The notes beneath the pieces were generated by a model. It was not told the origin of the DNA, ran no database searches, and was given only the letters and a program-made list of their open reading frames with translations. Of a stretch of DNA of 10,544 nucleotides, positions 5,969 through 10,544 are shown in pieces; within the stretch, counting starts at the first letter, position 1; each line of letters opens with the position of its first letter. Source of the DNA: Bacillota bacterium (lineage in GTDB: Bacteria > Bacillota > Bacilli > Paenibacillales > Paenibacillaceae); assembly GCA_023433615.1 (NCBI GenBank), contig JAEZCJ010000182.1:1-10544 (forward strand), in the 5' to 3' direction. The position numbers and the translations under genes were made by a program.

Positions 5969-6691
5969 TTGAGTACTTGGCGCGGTGCTTGGCAACTGGT
6001 GCGATTCGAGCTTAAGACAGGATGGAGCGGCATCATAATTACGGGTATCTTGTTCGCTTACATGGCAATTATGGGGATGGCATTCCTGGATGATCTATTC
6101 GCCGGCGAGCTCACGAGAAGCGCAAGCTGGGCACCGGATTTCATCTATCTGGCTGTTCTCCCGAACATGGGCTTCCTGATGAGCCGTACGGTCCTTCATT
6201 ACTGGCGAGACGATCCTTATAGCCGTAAGCTTGCCGTATGGCGGGCGCTGCCGATCCGTGTGCAGCACATCGTGCTGGGTCGGCTGCTATTGATGGCGCT
6301 GGTAGCCGCACCTATTGCATTGTTATTCTTCGGCCTGCAATATGGTCTGTCCGGCTCGGCACGCGACGCACTCGATCCGATTGCCTATATGAACTTCTCG
6401 CTGTTCTGGTTCGCTTATTCGCTCTTCTTCGGCACAATGTTCGTGTATTGCGAGCTCGGCTTCTCCGGTAAAACTTACTTCATCATCTGCTGCTGCAGCT
6501 TCCTCTACTATGGACCGCTGACGTACTTGTTATGGCTGACCGGCGAGACCGCTATCGAACGTGTTCTTAACGCGGCTGCTGCAGGAAGTTGGCTGCCTGC
6601 ATTGTGCGCTTGGGCTGTCGCGCTTATCGGCATCGCCTTCGGGCGCCGGGCAATCGAGAGACGAATCCAATCGCGCGATCTGTTGAGCTGA
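5969..6691 (+). CDS. six-TM ABC-2-like permease, partner of the YtrB-type ATPase
   Basis: I do not recognise a named ortholog. The 240-aa protein is mostly hydrophobic with about six membrane helices (near 21-41, 57-75, 102-123, 141-162, 169-190, 208-226), short loops and a basic C-terminus, as expected for a small ABC-2-type permease half. Start TTG 5969 is preferred: GAGGCGG (5954-5960) lies 8 nt upstream. Longer in-frame starts at GTG 5960 or GTG 5921 lack a ribosome binding site, and 5921 falls inside the promoter. It is the first gene after the operator and ends 12 nt before the regulator gene. The ATPase at 7164, which has no other obvious membrane partner, probably energises it. The substrate is unknown. 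Confidence 0.8.
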   Translation: MSTWRGAWQLVRFELKTGWSGIIITGILFAYMAIMGMAFLDDLFAGELTRSASWAPDFIYLAVLPNMGFLMSRTVLHYWRDDPYSRKLAVWRALPIRVQHIVLGRLLLMALVAAPIALLFFGLQYGLSGSARDALDPIAYMNFSLFWFAYSLFFGTMFVYCELGFSGKTYFIICCCSFLYYGPLTYLLWLTGETAIERVLNAAAAGSWLPALCAWAVALIGIAFGRRAIERRIQSRDLLS

Positions 6692-6703
6692 GAGGTGATG
6701 GCC

Positions 6704-7120
6704 ATGTGGATGCCGATTCAGATTAATGAGCAGAGCGCCGAGCCGTTATATCATCAGATCGAGGTCCAGCTGCGAGCCTTGATCGTCAGCGGTCAGCTAG
6801 CCGAAGGAACGCTGCTGCCGTCGATCCGCGAAATGGCCCAGACGCTGAAATGCAGCGTCATCACGATCCGGCGGGTATATCAGGATCTGGAGGCGGAAGG
6901 GCTGCTGCGGACCAAGCAAGGGACCGGGACGTTCATTGCCAAGGTCGGGGAGGAAGAACGCAGCCGTCATCGGTACGACGGCGTGGTGGAAGCGTTCGAA
7001 ACGGCGGTGGACGCTGCGGTCCGCGTGCAGTGCAGCGAGGAAGAGATGAGGGACATCTTCGAATCGGTGCTGCGGAGCAAATTCTTGGACAGGTCGCATG
7101 CGCCGCCAGAAAATTCATGA
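6704..7120 (+). CDS. YtrA-type GntR-family transcriptional regulator
   Basis: This short GntR protein has a winged helix-turn-helix (about residues 11-80) with the typical run LPSIREMAQTLKCSVITIRR (39-58), then DLEAEGLL and KQGTGTFI as the wing. It is followed by only about 55 residues, helical and charged, instead of a full ligand-binding domain. That architecture and 138-aa length match the YtrA subfamily, whose genes usually sit beside ABC transporter genes. ATG 6704 is preferred because AGAGG ends at 6695, 8 nt upstream; GTG 6695 and ATG 6698 are in frame but too close to it. It probably represses its own operon through the inverted repeat at 5915-5948. What relieves repression cannot be seen; envelope stress is the usual signal for relatives. 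Confidence 0.9.
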   Translation: MWMPIQINEQSAEPLYHQIEVQLRALIVSGQLAEGTLLPSIREMAQTLKCSVITIRRVYQDLEAEGLLRTKQGTGTFIAKVGEEERSRHRYDGVVEAFETAVDAAVRVQCSEEEMRDIFESVLRSKFLDRSHAPPENS

Positions 7121-7130
7121 GTCGAGAGAC

Positions 7131-7149
7131 AACCGGTCCAGGATCGGTT
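7131..7149 (+). promoter_or_regulatory. small hairpin before the ATPase gene
   Basis: AACCG (7131-7135) and CGGTT (7145-7149) can pair around a 9-nt loop in the 43-nt gap between the regulator and the first ATPase. It ends 1 nt before the GGGGGA ribosome binding site (7151-7156), so it could modestly modulate initiation. The stem is only 5 bp and may be chance. Confidence 0.2.
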
Positions 7150-7163
7150 AGGGGGAGATCGGT

Positions 7164-8090
7164 ATGTTAGAGGATGCGGTAGTTCGGTTGTCGGATGTGG
7201 AGTTGGTGCGGACGCATTTTCGCCTTGGCCCGATTAACTTGAAGATTCCGAAGGGCTACGTGACCGCGATCGTAGGTCCGAACGGCTCGGGCAAGAGCAC
7301 GACGTTCCGCATGCTGCTCGATATCAGCAAGCCTTCCGCAGGGAAGATCGAATTGATGGGGCGACCTGCGGACAGTGACGATCCAGGGATCAAGAATCGA
7401 ATCGGGTACGTGGCGGAAGAGCCGTTCCAGCATGAGAACGGGCTGAAGGGCTCGGACAAAGCCGAGTTCCATCGGGGATGGTATCCGAATTGGGACGTTA
7501 ACCGGTATCACGAGATGCTCCGCCAGTTCGAGGTAGACCCGAATCTTCGCCTAGGCAAGATGTCGAAAGGGATGAGGCGCAAGTTCGAGCTTGCACTGGC
7601 CATGGCACATGATCCGGAACTGCTGCTGCTCGATGAGCCGTCATCCGGATTGGATCCGCTGGCCTGGCGGACGATGATCACCATGCTGCACCGGTACATG
7701 GAAGGCGGCGACAGGACGATCTTAATGGCTTCCCACGTCATTGAGGAAGTGAAACGGTTGGCCGATTACATCGTATTCATGGTGCAAGGGCGCGTGCTCG
7801 GGATGTACGAGAAGGATGAACTGCTGACAGGCTGGCATATCTTCTACGTACAGGAGCAGCAGGCTGCGGCAAGCATATTGGATCGCATGCCTGGACTATG
7901 CGCAATCGAACGATCCGGAAGCATGACCAAGGCCGTGTCGAACCGTGCTTACGAGGCGGAAGAATGGCTGAAGCATGAGGGCATCGTCCCGAGCGGCAGA
8001 CAGGCATTGGAGCTTGACGATATTCTAGCGGTGCTGGTCGAGAAGGAACGGCTGCAATCGCGTCAAGAACGAAAGGAGTTCATACGATGA
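7164..8090 (+). CDS. ABC transporter ATP-binding protein, YtrB-like
   Basis: This is a cytoplasmic nucleotide-binding subunit of 308 aa. Motifs are in order: Walker A GPNGSGKST (38-46), a Q-loop region GYVAEEP (81-87) with glutamate where glutamine is usual, a degenerate signature MSKGM (133-137), Walker B LLLLDEP (153-159), D-loop SGLDP (161-165) and the H-loop histidine H191 (ASHVIEEV). The YPNWD stretch (107-111) between Q-loop and signature resembles YtrB-type ATPases of GntR-linked operons. About 90 C-terminal residues form an accessory domain. GGGGGA lies 7 nt before ATG 7164. Its stop overlaps the next start (ATGA). The likely partner is the small permease at 5969, although it could also join the downstream permease. 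Confidence 0.9.
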   Translation: MLEDAVVRLSDVELVRTHFRLGPINLKIPKGYVTAIVGPNGSGKSTTFRMLLDISKPSAGKIELMGRPADSDDPGIKNRIGYVAEEPFQHENGLKGSDKAEFHRGWYPNWDVNRYHEMLRQFEVDPNLRLGKMSKGMRRKFELALAMAHDPELLLLDEPSSGLDPLAWRTMITMLHRYMEGGDRTILMASHVIEEVKRLADYIVFMVQGRVLGMYEKDELLTGWHIFYVQEQQAAASILDRMPGLCAIERSGSMTKAVSNRAYEAEEWLKHEGIVPSGRQALELDDILAVLVEKERLQSRQERKEFIR

Positions 8091-8995
8091 ATCCATTGAA
8101 AGTAGAAAAAGTCATGAAGCAATACGGCGAATACACGGCCGTGAACGGCATCAGCTTCGAGGTGGCCAAGGGCGAAATTTACGGCCTGCTCGGCGCGAAC
8201 GGCGCGGGCAAGACGACGACGATGCGGATGGTGCTAGGCCTGATTTATCCGGACGGCGGTAAAATTCTGTATCACGGCAAGGGATATACCAATGACCAGC
8301 TCCGCATGCTCGGTTATTTGCCGGAGGAGCGCGGCCTGTATCCGAAGGTGAAGGTCAGCGACCAGATCATCTATCTGGCGCAGCTGCGAGGCATGAACGC
8401 GAAGGACGCAGACCGCAGCCTGAAGATGTGGCTCGAGAAGTTCAACGTGCCGGAATATTACGGCAAGAAGGTCGAAGAACTGTCGAAAGGCAATCAGCAG
8501 AAGATCCAGTTCATTGCGTCCGTGATCCACAACCCGGACATTCTCATTCTCGACGAAGCGTTCAGCGGACTCGATCCCGTGAACGTGGAGCTGCTCAAGA
8601 CGACGGTCAAGGAGCTGCGCGACGGAGGCAAGACGATTCTGTTCTCGACGCACCGGATGGAGCATGTCGAGGAGCTATGCCGCAACATCACGATCATGCA
8701 CAAGTCGAACCCTGTCGTGCAGGGCAGCCTGAAGGAGATCAAGAAATCTTTTCCGCGTGAGCGGGTCGTGGTTGGCCTCGATAACGAGAAGCCGATTCAA
8801 GGGCTGGAAGGGTTGTCCGGCGTGAAGAAGGTTGACAAGCATGAGAGCGTCTATGAGGCATGGATCGATCGGACGGAGGTTGCGCAGGCGATTCTGGCGC
8901 ATGCCATGAGCCAAGGCGACGTGACGCGGTTCGAGCTGAAGGAACCGACGCTTAACGAAATTTTCATCAGAACGGTGGGTGAGCGCATTGAATAG
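8087..8995 (+). CDS. ABC transporter ATP-binding protein, YhaQ/NatA-like
   Basis: This nucleotide-binding subunit has 302 aa. It shows Walker A GANGAGKTT (36-44), GYLPEERGLYPK (76-87) with the E-E-R-G-L-Y form common in NatA-like ATPases, signature LSKGN (132-136), Walker B ILILDEA (152-158) followed by FSGLDP, and H-loop H189 (STHRMEHVEE). A C-terminal domain of about 85 residues after the core resembles the extension of NatA/YhaQ-type exporters (DUF4162-like). Length is closer to B. subtilis YhaQ (about 298 aa) than to NatA (about 246 aa). AAAGGAG precedes ATG 8087, which overlaps the previous stop by 4 nt, and its 3' end overlaps the permease gene. It almost certainly pairs with that permease. 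Confidence 0.92.
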   Translation: MNPLKVEKVMKQYGEYTAVNGISFEVAKGEIYGLLGANGAGKTTTMRMVLGLIYPDGGKILYHGKGYTNDQLRMLGYLPEERGLYPKVKVSDQIIYLAQLRGMNAKDADRSLKMWLEKFNVPEYYGKKVEELSKGNQQKIQFIASVIHNPDILILDEAFSGLDPVNVELLKTTVKELRDGGKTILFSTHRMEHVEELCRNITIMHKSNPVVQGSLKEIKKSFPRERVVVGLDNEKPIQGLEGLSGVKKVDKHESVYEAWIDRTEVAQAILAHAMSQGDVTRFELKEPTLNEIFIRTVGERIE

Positions 8996-10277
8996 TTTCA
9001 TGACGGTACTTGCGTTTACGGTGCGGAATAAGCTCCGTACGAAGGCTTTTGTCATCACGACATTGATAATTGCAGTCATTCTCAGCATCGTCGTCAACTT
9101 GCCTTATATCATCTCGCAATTCTCCTCGGACGAAGCGGACCGGGTTGGATTCGTGGAGACGAATGCGCCGGAGATTACGTCGAAGCTTCAGCAATTCTAC
9201 GGCACGATGGAAGAGCCGGATATCGAGCTCGTCTCCTTCCCGGATGCCGGTTCGGCGGAAGCGAATGAAGCTGCGCTGAAGAAGGCAATCGCGGACGGCG
9301 ACATCAAGGGCTACCTTGAATTCGAGACTGCGGAAGGCGCTGCGTTCCCCGCGGTGACGTACAAGTCCGAGAAGCTGATGGGCAGCACGGGCACGCTGGC
9401 GAACGGTCTCTTGATCATCAAGAATGAATTCATCCTGTCCGGTACGAACCTGACGGATGAGCAGAAGCAAGAGCTGGCATCGCCGGTCGAGATCGGCAAC
9501 GTGCAGATCTCGGCGACCGAAGGCGCAGGTTCCGTCGGCGACGGCAAGACGGAAGAAGAGCGCGCGGTTGCAATGGGCCTCGTGTATGTACTGATCATCG
9601 TCCTCTTCATGGGCGTCATGATTACCGGCCAATTGATCGCAACGGAGATCACGGCAGAGAAGAGCTCGCGCGTCATGGAAGTGCTCGTGACTAGCGTCTC
9701 GCCGCTGAAGCAGATGTTCGGCAAGATCTTCGGGATGTTCCTCGTCGGCATTCTGCAAATCGGAGTCTACATCGCGGTGTTCATTCTGAACTTGTCGTTG
9801 CCGCATAACAAGGAAATGCTCAGCAGCCTGAATATCGATCTCGGCAGCATCGATCCCATGCTGCTGGTCTACGCGGTGATCTTCTACCTGACGGGTTACT
9901 TCCTGTACGCGACGCTGTTCGCCGCAGTCGGGTCGATCGTCAGCCGTACCGAGGATCTGGGGCAAGCAGTCATGCCGCTGACCTTCTTATCGCTAGGCGG
10001 TTTCTACATCGGCATCTTCGGCATGACGAACCCGACCGCCGCATTCGTCGAAGTAAGTTCGTTCATCCCGTTCTTCTCGCCGTTCATCATGTTCCTGCGT
10101 ATCGGTCTTGCGGATCCGGCGATCTGGGAAGTGGCGCTGTCGCTCGGCATTCTCGTCGTGTCGATCCTGCTGTTCGGCTGGCTGTCGGCGAAGATCTACC
10201 GCACAGGCGTGCTGATGTACGGCAAACGCCCGAGCTTCAAGGAGCTTCGCAAAGCGATGAAGGCTTATAAGATTTAA
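8988..10277 (+). CDS. ABC-2 exporter permease, YhaP/NatB-like
   Basis: This is the membrane subunit of a drug, peptide or Na+ exporter family. The 429-aa protein has one N-terminal helix (about 20-40), a large hydrophilic domain predicted outside the membrane (about 45-195), then about six helices (near 197-217, 248-268, 291-315, 328-346, 356-372, 381-401). The family motif EKSSRVMEVLVTSVSP (224-239) lies between helices 2 and 3. TTG 8988 is preferred, overlapping the ATPase stop by 8 nt, with GGTGGGTGAG just upstream; in-frame GTG 8979 and ATG 9000 are alternatives. Similar pairs are called sodium efflux (NatAB) by homology, but size fits YhaP better and the real substrate is uncertain. Confidence 0.9.
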   Translation: MNSFMTVLAFTVRNKLRTKAFVITTLIIAVILSIVVNLPYIISQFSSDEADRVGFVETNAPEITSKLQQFYGTMEEPDIELVSFPDAGSAEANEAALKKAIADGDIKGYLEFETAEGAAFPAVTYKSEKLMGSTGTLANGLLIIKNEFILSGTNLTDEQKQELASPVEIGNVQISATEGAGSVGDGKTEEERAVAMGLVYVLIIVLFMGVMITGQLIATEITAEKSSRVMEVLVTSVSPLKQMFGKIFGMFLVGILQIGVYIAVFILNLSLPHNKEMLSSLNIDLGSIDPMLLVYAVIFYLTGYFLYATLFAAVGSIVSRTEDLGQAVMPLTFLSLGGFYIGIFGMTNPTAAFVEVSSFIPFFSPFIMFLRIGLADPAIWEVALSLGILVVSILLFGWLSAKIYRTGVLMYGKRPSFKELRKAMKAYKI

Positions 10278-10313
10278 GGTAATTATACGGCACTCTTTGT
10301 GAATAATGGTTAC

Positions 10314-10379
10314 GACTGAGACCAGTTACAACACCGATTGAGACTTATAATATGTACGAATGAGATCCATGTTAAACAG
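10314..10379. repeat. three degenerate 22-bp direct repeats
   Basis: GACTGAGACC (10314), GATTGAGACT (10336) and GAATGAGATC (10358) start exactly 22 bp apart, directly after one another and up to the terminator. GA-TGAGA is invariant. The rest of each unit is only loosely similar. A 22-bp period places the motif on one DNA face, as for tandem regulator sites, but three short copies could also be chance. Confidence 0.4.
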
Positions 10380-10416
10380 ACCAGGTAGATCGATCCTTGA
10401 TCTAGCTGGTTTTTTT
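10380..10416 (+). terminator. intrinsic terminator of the ABC operon
   Basis: ACCAGGTAGATC (10380-10391) pairs with GATCTAGCTGGT (10399-10410) with a single G-G mismatch around a 7-nt loop, and six further Ts follow directly. This is a textbook Rho-independent terminator about 100 nt after the permease stop. Confidence 0.92.
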
Positions 10417-10424
10417 GATATGGC

Positions 10425-10544
10425 GTGCCCAGCTAAGCACGCATCTTCTAGCCGGTGAAAGTCCGGTCGCGGGAGGGGCCAAGCCCCCGCGTAGCTAGGA
10501 TACCTGCGTATGGCGAAATCTGTACGTAGAAGCGTATCGACGAA
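10425..10544 (+). mobile_element. 5' end of a group II intron (domain I), cut by the window edge
   Basis: From GTGCCC (10425) onward the sequence has the look of the start of a bacterial group II intron: a GTG-beginning stem (GTGC 10425-10428 with GCAC 10437-10440, extended by flanking GC/GC), then CTAGCCGG-TGAAAGT-CCGGT, a segment highly typical of domain I. CTAGC (10448-10452) pairs with GCTAG (10494-10498), enclosing a CCGG/CCGG hairpin and a GC-rich hairpin (10468-10491), a three-way junction. The intron-encoded reverse transcriptase would lie beyond the window. The exact 5' boundary (10423-10425) is uncertain. Its place directly behind a terminator suggests class C. Recognition is from memory of the family, not a covariance model. 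Confidence 0.7.

Noticed and set aside
10448..10498. Riboswitch rather than intron
   Set aside because: The CCGG hairpin and GC-rich hairpin do not match conserved cores of the cobalamin, TPP, SAM or similar riboswitches that I can recall, and the element follows a terminator rather than preceding a gene in the window.

Overview
The window looks like chromosomal DNA from a Gram-positive, aerobic, moderately GC-rich Firmicute, most likely Paenibacillaceae (Paenibacillus/Cohnella type). This is inferred from a Bacillus-type caa3 oxidase cluster with a lipoprotein subunit II, strong AGGAGG-like ribosome binding sites, several TTG start codons, sigma-A-like promoters and YtrA/YhaQ-type ABC genes. 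No species call is possible from the sequence alone. All ten protein genes lie on the + strand.

Region 1 (1-5220) is a cytochrome c oxidase operon, ctaC-ctaD-ctaE-ctaF-ctaG. A sigma-A-like promoter (82-110) is followed by a leader of about 130 nt that can fold into several hairpins. Subunit II (CuA plus a fused cytochrome c), subunit I (heme a, heme a3, CuB), subunits III and IV, and the assembly factor CtaG then follow with short gaps or overlaps. A hairpin sits between ctaF and ctaG, and a terminator-like hairpin closes the operon at 5181-5220.

Region 2 (5221-5890) has no convincing gene. It holds a tandem array of 51-bp units, each built around a stem-loop (5389-5641). A second, more diverged run of hairpin-headed units with 49-52-bp spacing follows directly (5665-5870). 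This is the least explained part of the window.

Region 3 (5891-10416) is a GntR-controlled ABC transporter operon. A sigma-A promoter has a 34-bp near-perfect inverted repeat lying on its -10 box. It is followed by a six-TM permease-like protein, a short YtrA-type GntR regulator, a YtrB-like ATPase, a YhaQ/NatA-like ATPase and a YhaP/NatB-like permease. The last three genes overlap. The simplest reading is two membrane exporters under one autorepressor, of the kind induced by cell-envelope stress; the substrate cannot be read from the sequence.

Region 4 (10278-10544) holds three 22-bp-spaced degenerate direct repeats and a strong intrinsic terminator. Immediately behind it is the 5' end of what appears to be a group II intron, cut by the window edge. 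Insertion just behind a terminator is the known habit of class C group II introns.
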